Counted from the first letter of the stretch, positions 32,741-43,747 are shown. The stretch is 64,000 bases of DNA from Dendrolimus kikuchii (GCA_019925095.2 CM034411.1:9570001-9634000), one strand, 5' to 3'. Translations and numbers: made by a program. The notes: a model not told the origin generated them from the sequence alone.

Positions 32741-33182
32741 GGATATTATTGCCCGCCGGACGCCCCGTTCCTGACGACGTCCAACAAAAAGCCAAGCTGT
32801 GACGGTGCTGTACCAGTCTCTCTGACTGTGCATAGCCAGACTCCAGCTCTACGTGTCGAGGAAGCCGCCACGCCGTACCTCATCGTGCCCGAGGGTCCAT
32901 TGCCCAGCCGCGAGGTCCTGTTGCGCGGCCCAACGACAACGCGTTGACCTAGATATAAAGCGTCAACAACCCAACGTGTTGCTGCCACGCGCTGACACGA
33001 GCCGCCGATTGAGCGTCGCCGCCCGCCGCCGCCGCAGCCGTCGCCGCCTCCGCCGCCGTCGCCGCCGCCGCCGCCGCCAAGTCAGCATAATAACCAACAC
33101 ATGCTGCCGCTGATGTTTATACTGTGAGTGCATTTTAAGTTTATTATCTGTTATAGTTCCATTTCTTTATTTATAATTGATC
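32741..33182 (+). other. Errantivirus untranslated leader, GC-rich
   Basis: This leader contains a (GCC)n-like tract (about 33015-33080). Several frames through it (32705-32947, 32853-33113) are composition-driven and unlikely to be genes. A strong splice donor word, ctgtgagtg, lies at 33122-33130 (GT at 33124), and a small ATG exon just before it is listed separately. Confidence 0.6.
33101..33123 (+). CDS. env: Candidate env leader exon (start of signal peptide)
   Basis: An ATG at 33101 opens a short frame of hydrophobic residues (Met-Leu-Pro-Leu and four more) that runs straight into a consensus donor, GTGAGT, at 33124-33129. The exon ends with two bases of a codon. A matching acceptor, ccattccag at 38259-38267, would continue in the env frame and supply the rest of a hydrophobic stretch upstream of the env ATG. 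Errantivirus env is known to come from a spliced RNA. The exon pair is inferred from sequence only. Confidence 0.5.
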
Positions 33183-34160
33183 ATGGCAAACCCAAAAATC
33201 GATCACTCCCCTATATCCTCCCATACCGTAAAAATGAATTTTACCGACCTCACCCGCTTCATAAAAACCTTCGATGGAGATAGAAATAAATTATCCCCGT
33301 TTCTACGTAACTGCGAGAATGCCCTTAACTTAATTAACCCCAATCAATACGAAATATTATTTAAATTTATACTATCCCAATTAGAAGGTAAAGCAGAAGC
33401 AATATGTTCCCTTAAAGTTTTCAGTAATTGGTCGGACCTGAAACAATTTTTAAAAAGTAACTTTGGCGAGTGTAAACACCGTAACCATCTATTATTAGAC
33501 CTCCAAAACTGTAGAATGAAACCTAACGAAAGTGCTCTGCAATATAGTACACGTCTAGAAACTCATCTTACACGACTACAGACGGACATATCTCATTCAA
33601 CCATCAATCAGGGTGAACTGCTAGGACGACTAGCTAATACGGAAGACCTGGCTTTACACACCTTTTTGCTGGGGCTACCCAGCCATATTTCCAACATATT
33701 GAGATGCCGCAATCCGGAAAACCTTGCCGAAGCAATTAATTTAGCTATTCAAGAAGAAAAATTCTACAACTATGCTCAATCCTCGCAGTCAAGAAATTCC
33801 GTAGAATCCAAACCAAAATGCCGTCTTTGTGGCAAACCTGGGCACACGGATAGATCGTGCTATTCAAATCGTCACCGTCCCATCCATAATGTAGCTTTCC
33901 AACCAAGACCTTCTCAATCCATTCCCAATACTTCACCACCAAACCCGACTATCTGTGCATATTGTAAGGCAGTCGGTCATCACATAAATCAATGTCGTAA
34001 AAGGGAATATAATAACACAAATCGTCAAAGATTTTCAAACCCTACAAATCATCAAATAAATTCTAACCCACCTTTAAATAAAGTACACAATTTAGACGAA
34101 AACCATGATCAGACCCAAGAGTGTCCAACAGACCCCCAAAATGATAATTTTTTATACTAA
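33183..34160 (+). CDS. gag: Gag structural polyprotein
   Basis: 326 codons. The ATG at 33183 (context atcatggca) is preferred over an in-frame TTG two codons upstream. The N-terminal two thirds is a capsid-like alpha-helical region with no cysteines of note after the first 110 residues. The C-terminal third has two CCHC zinc knuckles, CRLCGKPGHTDRSC (from about residue 213) and CAYCKAVGHHINQC (from about residue 258), which bind genomic RNA. It ends at 34158-34160, just past a UUUUUUA slippery heptamer. Gag builds the cytoplasmic virus-like particle. Two knuckles are notable, because gag of Drosophila gypsy-type errantiviruses usually lacks them. Intact. Confidence 0.88.
   Translation: MANPKIDHSPISSHTVKMNFTDLTRFIKTFDGDRNKLSPFLRNCENALNLINPNQYEILFKFILSQLEGKAEAICSLKVFSNWSDLKQFLKSNFGECKHRNHLLLDLQNCRMKPNESALQYSTRLETHLTRLQTDISHSTINQGELLGRLANTEDLALHTFLLGLPSHISNILRCRNPENLAEAINLAIQEEKFYNYAQSSQSRNSVESKPKCRLCGKPGHTDRSCYSNRHRPIHNVAFQPRPSQSIPNTSPPNPTICAYCKAVGHHINQCRKREYNNTNRQRFSNPTNHQINSNPPLNKVHNLDENHDQTQECPTDPQNDNFLY
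34148..34154 (+). promoter_or_regulatory. Slippery heptamer for -1 ribosomal frameshift into pol
   Basis: T TTT TTA is in the gag reading frame two codons before the gag stop. The pol frame is open from exactly this point (its preceding stop is 34145-34147). UUUUUUA is a proven -1 slip site in retroviruses such as HIV-1. I did not identify a downstream pseudoknot. Confidence 0.7.
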
Positions 34161-37100
34161 ATAGGGTTCCGCAACCGCGTCATGTGGAATCTGCTACACA
34201 AACCGACGCGCTACCAAGTAAAATACCTCCTAACGATTCTGATTCCCTTTATTGCCATACCAATAAGTTACCGACAGACAGAACAAATAGTCACGACTCC
34301 TTCTTCCCTTCACGGCTCACTGAATCCCGAGTTATACGACAGGGTAACCAGCCCCAGATAGGAAACTCGTCTATTAAAAACACTGGTTCTAAAAACTCTA
34401 CTAAATCTTATACCAATAATTCTATGTCTAATAAATCTTATACCAATAATTCTAAGTCTACTAAATCTTATACCAATAATAAAAATTCTACTAATTCCTA
34501 TACCCGTAATACTAAATCTGCGAATTCTTATAATACAAAGTCCACAAATTCTTATAAGAATAACGAGACAATTTATAAAATTCATTATAACGATAAAATT
34601 CACTTACCGCATGTCTATATAAAATCTCAATATTCAAATAAGCCGCTGGTTTTCTTGATTGACTCAGGCTCTAGTATTTCTTTAATAAAAAAATCTTCTT
34701 TAGTCACACATCCTAAACTTATAACAGAAAAGGTTAAGTTCAAAGGTATAGATGAAAATGCCCCATGTTCTGAGAGTTTTGGGCACTTTCAATTAGATTT
34801 CAAGCTCGATAACTCTGAAACAATATTCAGTAAAATTCATCTAGTTTCAGAATCTCTAAGTTTCAATTTTGACGGAATTATAGGTAATGATTTTCTAAGA
34901 AACAATAACTGCAATATCCTATACGGAAATAATACTCTGCATCTTGATAAAGGCACATTACAAATTCATTTTACTAAACCCCAATATACAATACCAGCTC
35001 GTTCCGAAATGATGATAGAATGCAAAGTAACTAATCCAGAAATTACATCCGGGTTTGTTGAAAAGTCTGAGATTCAAAAGGGTGTATACCTATCCAGTTG
35101 CCTCACATCCCTTAAATCCAATAAACACGTTAATGTGTCCATTCTTAATACTACAAATAATGAAATAAATATACAAACCTTTTGCGTTGAACTCCTACCA
35201 TGTGATATTCTAAGGTCTAATAGTATACATAATATAACTTCCGATCATAACCGAGCTTTGGAAGTACGGAACCAAATAAGAACATCTCATCTTAACTCAG
35301 AAGAATCTAAAGTCCTCCTATCTCTTTGCCACGAATATTCCGATTTATTTTACCTTGATGGTGATCATCTCTCTTGTACTAACACTGTTAAACATGAAAT
35401 TAAAACTACTAGTTCACAACCAATCCATGTAAAAAGTTACCGCTATCCAGAATGCCATAAAGAAGAAGTAAATAAGCAGATACAGAAAATGTTGAATCAA
35501 AACATTATTAAACCTTCTAGTTCCCCATGGTCATCCCCAATTTGGGTAGTTCCAAAAAAACAAGACGCTTCCGGTCAAAAGAAATGGAGAATCGTAGTAG
35601 ACTATCGAAAACTTAATGATATTACCATTGGAGATGCTTATCCTATTCCTAACATAACCGAAATCTTAGACCAACTAGGTCACAGTAAATATTTTTCTAC
35701 ATTGGATCTCGCCTCCGGTTTTCATCAAATTCAAATGGCTGAAGAAGACTCTCCCAAAACCGCCTTCTCAGTTCCAAATGGCCACTTTGAATACACTAGA
35801 ATGCCCTTTGGACTAAAAAATGCTCCTGCAACCTTTCAACGTCTCATGAATACAGTCCTTACCGGTCTACAGGGTTTACATTGCTTTATCTATCTAGATG
35901 ACGTTATTATCTATTCTCATGATCTCCAGTCTCACATCTCTAAACTTGAATTAATATTCGATGCCTTAAGAAAACATAATCTAAAGTTACAGCCAGACAA
36001 ATGCGAGTTTCTTCGTCGCGAAGTCGCCTATCTAGGTCATATAATTTCAGACAAAGGAGTATCTCCCAATCCCGATAAAGTTGAAGCCGTAGTATCCTAT
36101 CCTACACCCAGAACACCCAAACATATTAAAAGTTTCTTGGGACTCATAGGATATTATAGGAAATTTGTTAAAGACTTTTCTAAAATCACTAAGCCACTAA
36201 CTTCCCTGTTAAGAAAGGATGTAGATTTCACCTGGTCACATCAACAGGAAGAAGCATTCAACTCTCTTAAATCAATGCTTACTAACGCCCCTATCCTCCA
36301 ATATCCTGACTTCTCGAAACCTTTCATCTTAACCACTGATGCTTCCGAATATGCAATTGGTGCAGTTCTATCGCAAGGTGAAATAGGCAATGACCTACCC
36401 ATAGCCTATGCTTCCCGTACTTTAAACAAAGCAGAAGGAAATTATAGCGTGTCTGAAAAAGAACTTTTAGGAGTTATATACGGTACAAAAACATTCAGAC
36501 CGTATCTTTATGGGAGAAAATTCAAAATCGTTACAGACCACAAACCCCTTGTGTATCTTATGAATTGCAAAGATCCTAGTAGTAAGTTATTACGCTGGAG
36601 ATTAAAAATAGAAGATTTTGATTATGAAATTGTGTATAAACCAGGAAAATTAAATAGTAACGCCGACGCCTTATCCAGACCGCCTATACATAATATCGAA
36701 GATATAGATCTTAATGATAACTTAACCTATGAATCCTATATTAGAACACGTTCATCCCCTACAGTTTTTAATACTCGAATAACAGAATTTAACCAAAATT
36801 TACTTGAATCCTCGTGTCCATACATAGCCTACCCAACATCCATTGACTTAGATGACTCCAATCCCTACTGTCGAGATATACTAAACCTTTTAGAAAACAG
36901 AAATGACTTTGAAAACTCTGAAAGAGAATTGCATAATATTAAAATATCCGAAATAAATAATAAAACTTATCTTCATCTTTTTACTAAAGTCCATCACTAT
37001 GACTCTGTCACTTATAGAGATATCTTTGCAGTATTAAAAGAAGTAAGAAATAACTTAGTTATATTCTACCCCCAAGTTAATGAAATTTCTATCTCTGATT

Positions 37101-38305
37101 TCGATAACCCTTACGATAAACTAAAATTTCTAATTATTTACGAAATGATAACTTATATATTCCATGACACTAATATTAAAATAAATATTTATCACAACAA
37201 ACTCGTATATCCTACCCCTAACCAAATTCCTGCTATCCTGAAGGATAACCATGACTCCCCTATTGGAGGCCATATTGGCTCCAATCGAATGTATAGTAAA
37301 CTCAAAGATACTTACTATTGGAGTGGAATGAAAAAGGATATTGAAAATTATGTAAGAAATTGTCCACTCTGCCAACAAAACAAAGCACTTCGAGCTACTA
37401 ATAAAGCCCCTATGGAAATCACAACAACTTCAAATGAACCCTTACAAAGAATATTTACCGACATTGTAGGTCCTCTTCCAGAATCTGGTCCCCAAAAATA
37501 CAAGTATATAGTCACATTCCAAGACGATTTAACTAAATATTCCATGGCCTATCCTATTGTTCAATCCACTGCAGAACAAACTTCTGAATGTCTTATAAAA
37601 TTTATATCTCACTTTGGTATTCCCAAAACTGTCCTTTCTGATCAAGGTGTCCATTTTATAGCCGACGTATATAAACAAGTAGCGTCTCTTTTTAAAATTA
37701 AACACTTATTCTCATCTCCATATCACCCCCAAACCAATGGTGCACTTGAGAGAAGCCATAGCACTCTCAAGGAATATCTTAAATCCTATGTAAATGATAA
37801 TCAAGACAACTGGTATAAATATCTCCCTACTGCACTGATATCCTACAATTCAACAACTCACTCTACCACAAATTTTAGTCCTCATGAACTTTTATTCGGA
37901 TGTAAACCTTACCTACCAAGTTCTATCTATGACATAAACCCTACTGTCACTTATCCCGATTATATTAAAAATTTAAAACACAGATTAATTAATACAAGAA
38001 ACATAGCTCGCGAAAATATTCTTAGAAGTAAAGAAAGATCAAAACACTACTATGATCAGCATACTAGAGAAATATCTTATAATGTTGGAGATATGGTGTA
38101 TATAAAATACCACCATAGATTGCGTAAAGCCTTGTCTCCTATATGGAAAGGTCCTTACCAAGTCACGGCAGTTCATGGTAATAGCAATGTAACAGTGCAA
38201 GTAAATAGGCGAAAAATCCGTTACCATTTTAACGAAATAAAACTAGCCCACGATAATTCCATTCCAGGGCCATCGCGCCAGGTGCCATCTCCGACTCAGG
38301 ACTAA
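34155..38305 (+). CDS. pol: Pol polyprotein: protease, reverse transcriptase, RNase H, integrase
   Basis: Pol is read in the -1 frame after gag, about 1385 codons, without interruption. There is no good ATG at its start, which fits frameshift expression. Numbering from 34184: residues 65-125 are a Ser/Asn/Tyr-rich tandem repeat. The aspartic protease motif is at 160 (FLIDSGSS). RT has catalytic YLDD at 570-573. RNase H starts near 719 (TTDASEYAIGA, then TDHKPLVYL). The integrase zinc finger is near 1023-1055 (GGHIGS, then CPLCQQ), and its D,D35E triad is at 1093, 1153 and 1189. The C-terminus overlaps the open env frame by about 50 bp. All key residues are present, so the enzyme set looks functional. 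It replicates the element by reverse transcription and integrates it. Confidence 0.92.
34384..34560 (+). repeat. 36-bp-type tandem repeat inside pol N-terminus
   Basis: aaatcttataccaataattc-like units repeat about six times with variable spacing. They encode Lys-Ser-Tyr-Thr-Asn-Asn-rich repeats between the frameshift site and the protease. Such in-frame minisatellites change length easily, and the block probably forms an unstructured linker. Confidence 0.85.
38266..38267 (+). promoter_or_regulatory. Candidate 3' splice site for env mRNA
   Basis: cgataattccattccag|g has a pyrimidine-leaning stretch and AG. The phase after it completes the split codon from the 33123 donor and enters the env frame, which is open from 38257. 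A second in-phase AG lies at 38323-38324. Chosen because it keeps the conserved Gly-Leu-Tyr-Tyr-Glu N-terminal region of env. Confidence 0.45.
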
Positions 38306-40140
38306 TATCGCCAATCCCAAACAGTCCAGGCCTATACTATGAAAATCTAGGTACTTTAAGGTTTTATAATAGTTTTTGGAACATGGTCACTTTTACAGAT
38401 TTCTCCTACATACAACCTCATATAGAAAATATTAAAAATATAATAAATACCGTTAAAACAACCTGTAATAGTTATAAATCAAGTAAAATTCAAACAGACT
38501 GCTCTAACACATTAAATCCGTTAGAAACTCTCCTAGTTAACGTAGAAAATAATTTTATAGCTGTATCACATCTCACAAATAAAAATCGTATTAAAAGATC
38601 TTCGTGGTTCGGTTTTGGCGGACCTATTCTTAAACAGTTATTCGGATCCTTAGATGAAGATGATGCAAAAACCTTCTCTGACGCTATCAATGCCGTCCAA
38701 GACGATCAGAGACATCTATCGTCTTTAATGAAAGATAACATTCACGTAATCTCTTCCGCTATCGATACTTTTAATAATACAATTAGAAGACTAAATGATA
38801 ATGAACAAATATTAAATCAAAACATGGGTAAATTAGATACAATTTTAGAAACCGTTTTGCAAACAACTTCCAAATTAGAAACTTCTTCTTATCTATCTTT
38901 AACCTTTAGCGCAATAGAAAGTTCTTTAATAACTTTAAATTTTAACCTTGAAGACATTATAGATGCAATTCTGTTCGGAAAACAAAACATAATTCATCCT
39001 TCTATTTTATCCCCAGTTCAATTATATAATGAACTAAGTTCCAACCAAAATATTATAGCTCAAAACTTCCCAGTCTCATTAAGCATAGAAAATATGCACA
39101 CTCTCCTAGATATCTCATCAGTTTCTAGCTTTGTTAATGGATCTAAACTAGTATTCGTCATAAGAATTCCGTTAATAAACTTACAAGAATACAATCTCTA
39201 TCATATTTTTGCTCTCCCTACTCCGCATGATATAAATAATCCTCATTCCTTTGCTATGATCAATCCAACTACTAGATTTCTTGCTATAACCGATGATAAA
39301 TTAATGTACTCAACAATGGACTCTACGAGTGAGTGCAAAAGTGTAACAAAAGAATATTATCTGTGCAAACTAAGTGATGTGCATCCTACCGCAACAAATC
39401 CAATTTGTGAAGTGATAATCCTAACTAAACATATAAACAAATTACCAAAACCTTGTGATTATAAAGTAATAATTAGTGATATTGACGTTTGGCAAAAACT
39501 TAATAATAATAAGTGGTTATATGTACAGTCTGATCTAACTAAACTATCTGTTAAATGTAACAATACTCTTAGTGACTACGATATTGTTGGAACAGGAATC
39601 CTCAAGGTTCCTAAAGGCTGTAAGGCTTTTCATAATCTTCTACAATTTGTTGCATCTACAGAGTATGAGTCTAAACTGTATTTACCTTCTCCAAATTTTA
39701 ATATTATAGAAGATGATTGCTGTTCCAAGAAAAGGATAAATAATACGATTCCATATTTAACTCCTATTAAATTATCTCACATCGATTTAGATTCCTTGCA
39801 TTATGTCACACATAGATTAAATCAGTTCAGTGACGAAATAGAGAAAATAGAAAATCAACCTTACCACATTAAATATGGAAACTATTTTAGCGGAATTACA
39901 ACAATCTTGTCTGTATGTGTTTTAGCTTATATGTCTTTTACTATTTATAAGAAATGTTGTAAGAAACCAAGACGAGATACAACCCAAAATGAGCCTGGTT
40001 GTTGTATAAAAATATTCAATAATTGTTATGCTAAGCCTAATACCCAAACAAATCTTCAGATTCAGAATAGAGCATTTGAAGTATCTGAAAACTCGGAAGA
40101 ATCTCCCTCGAGTTTGAGGAGAAATTTACATATATATTAG
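38268..40140 (+). CDS. env: Envelope fusion protein (F-like)
   Basis: The open frame extends from 38257 through the ATG at 38383 (585 codons from there) to the stop at 40138-40140. An ATG start would leave the protein without a signal peptide, and the upstream in-frame region (Gly-Leu-Tyr-Tyr-Glu, then Phe-Trp-Asn) looks like conserved F-protein N-terminus, so expression from a spliced RNA is likely. From the ATG, a furin-type site R-I-K-R (69-72) precedes a Gly/Phe-rich fusion peptide (73-90). A heptad-like helical segment follows. A transmembrane helix lies near 503-525, ahead of a Cys/Lys-rich tail. It is a class I-like fusion protein related to baculovirus F. No stop or frameshift was seen. 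Confidence 0.85.
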
Positions 40141-40672
40141 AAAAAACTTATAGTAATCCATAAATAATAATTTTGTTAATTTTTTAGTAATAAATAATTT
40201 TACTAGTTCATGTTAATGTCTCATAGAAATAATGAATAAAAACTACTATTCCTTTACTAAAGTTTTACTATTTCTTTACCAGTTCTCAAAGAATAAAATA
40301 TTTACCATATCTTTACCAATTCTTATAATGAAAATAATTATACTAGTTCTTTACAAGTTCATACTAGATCTTATGATCAAAATTGTTTTCTACATCTTTA
40401 CTAGTTCATAGGATATTTTACTATTTCGTTACAAATTCTTAAATCATTGCTATTTCTTGACTAATTGTAATATTTCAATTCTCGTGTTACTTAATAGCTT
40501 AAGCACTAAAATATGTAATTTGTTCAACTTTTCTAATAATTGATACATAGTAATTTTAAAATTCTAGCTGTAAAATAAAACTGTATATTTTGTTAAATGT
40601 ACTGTGTAAATGTTTGTAACTTCTTGGTGTCTCAATCTACTCGCATCTTTTCCTTATTTGATGCTCCGTTTT
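40141..40672 (+). repeat. Errantivirus 3' untranslated region with repeated tttactagttc motifs
   Basis: Between the env stop and the polypurine tract the sequence repeats imperfect units around the words tttactagttc, tttaccagttc, tttaccaattc and tttacaagttc (about ten in 40195-40470). No frame is open. Gypsy elements carry a Su(Hw) insulator made of repeated sites, although in the 5' region, so a protein-binding array is possible here. Confidence 0.65.
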
Positions 40673-40683
40673 AAGGGGGGAGG
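40673..40683 (+). promoter_or_regulatory. Polypurine tract
   Basis: aaggggggagg directly precedes the 3' LTR start (tgttaca at 40684). It primes plus-strand DNA synthesis in LTR retroelements, and its position is exactly as expected. Confidence 0.85.
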
Positions 40684-40981
40684 TGTTACAACCCTATGCA
40701 ATAGGCACTTATTGCTGAGTCAAACATCTCATTGACATAGATTTCCAAAATGTCGATCAGCAGTAATTGCCTATAAATACCAAATCTTTTTACAAATTCA
40801 CAGAGTTCTCTTGGTTATTAGCCACAGCTCTACAGCAACGGACCTGGTTTATGCCTGCCGGCTGGATTGCTCAAAACTAATACCATATCGGTCCGGTAGA
40901 CCTTTGAGGTCCCGTATATTGAGACTCCAAGTCAATTATTATTCATAATAATAAAATAAAAGGTTCCTGTAAGCCAAAATT
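40684..40981 (+). repeat. Errantivirus 3' LTR (3' end missing or differently bounded)
   Basis: It begins tgttacaacccta and is identical to the 5' LTR over 291 bp to ccaaaatt. It then runs into unrelated AT-rich sequence (tattaaatatac) without the last 38 bp seen on the 5' side. Either those bases were lost after insertion or the 5' LTR has been misread. Confidence 0.75.
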
Positions 40982-42400
40982 TATTAAATATACATTAAAT
41001 GCTGAAAACAAACTAACTTACTATAACTTATACTAACTTAAAACTAACTAATAAATACACGAATTATTAAATAGGGTGCGGACAGATGTTACAATAAATT
41101 CAAAAACTTTACGTTTCAAAGAAAATGCGATAAAATAACGTCTTATCTATCATATTCGAACGGTAACCACTTTCCATCATAGTTGAGCTATCATCCTGTC
41201 TGCTGTACTCCAGTAATTAAAAAAACCTCATTTCTAGTAACTTGGTAATTAAGGTACGCGCGTCTGATTTCAATGACGATGAGTTCGAATACTGGCGGGG
41301 AGCATACATACCTTAGACAGATTTTCTGGCGTAATGTACATCCATTTTGGAGAAACCTGCTGAGTATACCGTCTATTCTTTTGGAATAATCTTGGCACTA
41401 GTGACATTTTTAATCTGTACTGAGTTCTGACTTACTGAACTCAAATATAAGAGAATGTTGGAATCTCTACCAAAAAGATTTTATTGTGGCTGATAAAGTT
41501 TGTTACTGGCCACAATATACTATTTTTAAGTATGGAACATTGATGTTCTTTTGTTATTTTTTTTTTCCTCCATTAAAATCGTGCAGTTTTCTATTGTTTA
41601 ATTATTTACAGTCCGCTTAGTTATTAATATTTAACCAAGTGTTAAACAGAGAATTTCAGTGTTCGATAAAGATATATTTAAACAATTTTTAATCAGCCAA
41701 GTACATTTCTGTCCACGCACTATGAAGGATACCGACTTCCGTAGAGATGATATACGTTCACTGTTTCTGCGAGTGGCCTGCGAAACCTAAATAAATATTC
41801 CATATATAACAAAAAATATCTAACGGATCATATACAAACTAATTTTCGGCGAAAGTATTTTTGAAGCTATAAAAACTTTTTTTTTTAATTTAGCATCTGT
41901 GCATACCCATTTAACAAACATTGAAAAGTATAATATAAATAACGTAAATATTTTTAAATGTAAACATTCTATTCCATATTAAACCAAAGCTTAGTACTGA
42001 AGTAATCCAATTCATATGGCAATGTCGCGGGGTTATGGCTAGATAAGGTGAGCATACCCAGTTGGCACGGCGAGACAATTCCACTGTGTTGGAGACAAAT
42101 GAAAGGGACTGAGGCCGCGAACCTCGAGCGCACTACAGCAATAGAGCTGTAAAGTGTCGATAATTTAGAGAAATTATCCATTACGAACTACTTAGTTTTT
42201 ACATATTAATATCGATTCCTTTGCTTTACTACTTGTTAACACTTGTCAAACTTTATACGTGTATTAATTTTGTAACAGTGTGAAAATGTAACAATGGATA
42301 TTAAGATTTAGAAATCTGCCATTATCCAATAGGTAAAAAGTTTAGTCTACGATCTTGCACTTTTTTTAATGATCAGCCAGCAATCACACACGTTGTATGT
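40982..42400. other. Spacer with small repeat fragments
   Basis: A family A end lies at 41157-41225 (gtaaccactttccatcatag, ctgtctgctgtactccagta). A SINE-like gatgagttcgaatactggcg is at 41279-41298 (B-box-like). A GC-richer patch at 42000-42150 is not recognised. The frame at 41969-42181 has no motif. Confidence 0.4.
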
Positions 42401-42490
42401 GTTAAACTAAGCAAATTAAGCTTATGTTATGAGTTATATACAATGGACCACTTTGGGACTAATCCCAGACTACCAGACCTTAGTAAATAA
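42400..42490 (-). repeat. SINE-like fragment (family T)
   Basis: aagcttatgttatgagttat, acaatggaccactttgggac and taatcccagac are the reverse of the 29060-29150 segment. No tRNA-like head is preserved. Confidence 0.4.
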
Positions 42491-42950
42491 AAGACTTCGT
42501 TCACGAAATTTCCATGCCAAAAAATTAGCCCGGAGCCTTTGAGCTGGCGTCGTTTTTCCGGCCTACCCGATAAAACTTTAGCCCGATCAATATAAATATT
42601 ATATATTTTTATTTATACCTATAATTTCTTAGAAGAATGCGCGGGAACAGCAACAGCATCCTGAACGTCACGAGGCAATAAACACGATAGTCCTCTGATG
42701 TTGACACTCATGCAGAGGACCAAATCGTTTTTTTCTGTAAATTACCAATACATATGTTTAAGCTCTTCTAACTATAATTGGATCTAGTTGTCTGTACATT
42801 TAAATAAATAATAATAATATGTTACACGATTTGCTCTATTCAAATTGCAAAGAAACCATCCCATTTTTTGAGATGTAAAGGGTTCTATATTCATCAACAT
42901 TATTGAAGGTATATTTATACCCAATCGGGTATGTGACAGCATATTACAAT
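42491..42950. other. Spacer, nothing recognised
   Basis: AT-rich sequence with one moderately GC-rich stretch around 42630-42720 and no coding frame. Confidence 0.4.
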
Positions 42951-42954
42951 TAAT

Positions 42955-43055
42955 TCTAGTGAGGTGTGTAAGAATGGGCCTAAATGGCGCTCTGTTGTTC
43001 GTGCCTACCCCGCAAGGGAACTGTCGTGAAGTTATGTATGTATGTATGTAATTCT
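42955..43055 (+). repeat. RTE-like LINE 3' end, very short copy
   Basis: It reads gtgaggtgtgtaagaatggg, aaatggcgctctgttgttcg, ctaccccgcaagggaactg and a (TATG)n tail. This is the last about 80 bp of the longer copy at 49570-49936. Confidence 0.75.
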
Positions 43056-43745
43056 AAAATAACGTTTGTATAAAAGAGCATGTCTCAATTAATTTCACTG
43101 ATAACTACCATTGTATGTTAAGCAATAATTCCCAATACCATTAAAAAAACATCCAGAAATCCAAATTCCAGTCAGGAAGGAAAAAATTAATTATTTCAAT
43201 TACTAATTTATAATAAGAAATACCAGACAATGTCATATCGAATGACAGCAATATCACAAATAAATAAAGGTAAACGGTATAATGAACATCATTATTTATT
43301 TAGTATTCAAAATTTGTATAATTATCAGTAATGCCGCAATTACATGTATTATTTATTCACAAGATCTTTTGTCGAACAAATATGATTTTCATTTCATTTG
43401 TAACATAAACGTTTATTATGTTATAAAGAAATTTTAAAAGTTCTTTTTGTGAATGAAAGGTAAAAGTAGGTGTAGATTACTATTTGACATACTAATTCTA
43501 TAAGATATTTTCTTTTTGCTAGAAATCCTCTTATCTGTCTAGTGAAGAGATATCATTTATTAGATAAACATAACAATTCCCTTAGCTACTTCAAATGGTT
43601 AAATAATTCATTCTTGATGTATTCCTCATACTGAGATTGCTTATTTGTTGGTTATAAGGATAAGAATTTATAAAATAAAAATTATTCTTAATTTGTCTGA
43701 ACTGACATTCATAGAAAGTGACAGATTGGATAGAGGGAAGGGAGG
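43056..43745. other. AT-rich spacer
   Basis: No feature recognised. Confidence 0.45.
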
Positions 43746-43747
43746 GA

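Larger units (their letters stand above)
32381..40981 (+). mobile_element. Errantivirus (endogenous Ty3/gypsy retrovirus), near-complete
   Basis: The order is 5' LTR, primer-binding site, GC-rich leader, gag, pol, env, AT-rich 3' region, polypurine tract, 3' LTR. All three coding frames are open to the end. The LTRs share 291 identical bases (32392-32682 and 40691-40981). An env gene related to baculovirus F proteins defines insect errantiviruses (Metaviridae; TED is the classic lepidopteran member). No target duplication is visible because the outer LTR borders differ. Confidence 0.9.

Noticed and set aside
32705..33113. Leader-region frames with Arg- and Pro-rich translations
   Set aside because: They are produced by the GC-rich (GCC)n leader, overlap each other on both strands and lack motifs.
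33177..33182. Gag start at an upstream TTG
   Set aside because: ATG at 33183 is two codons later, in good context and the normal start type.
34184..34186. Independent GTG start for pol
   Set aside because: The slippery site and the open frame back to 34148 make frameshift expression the better explanation.
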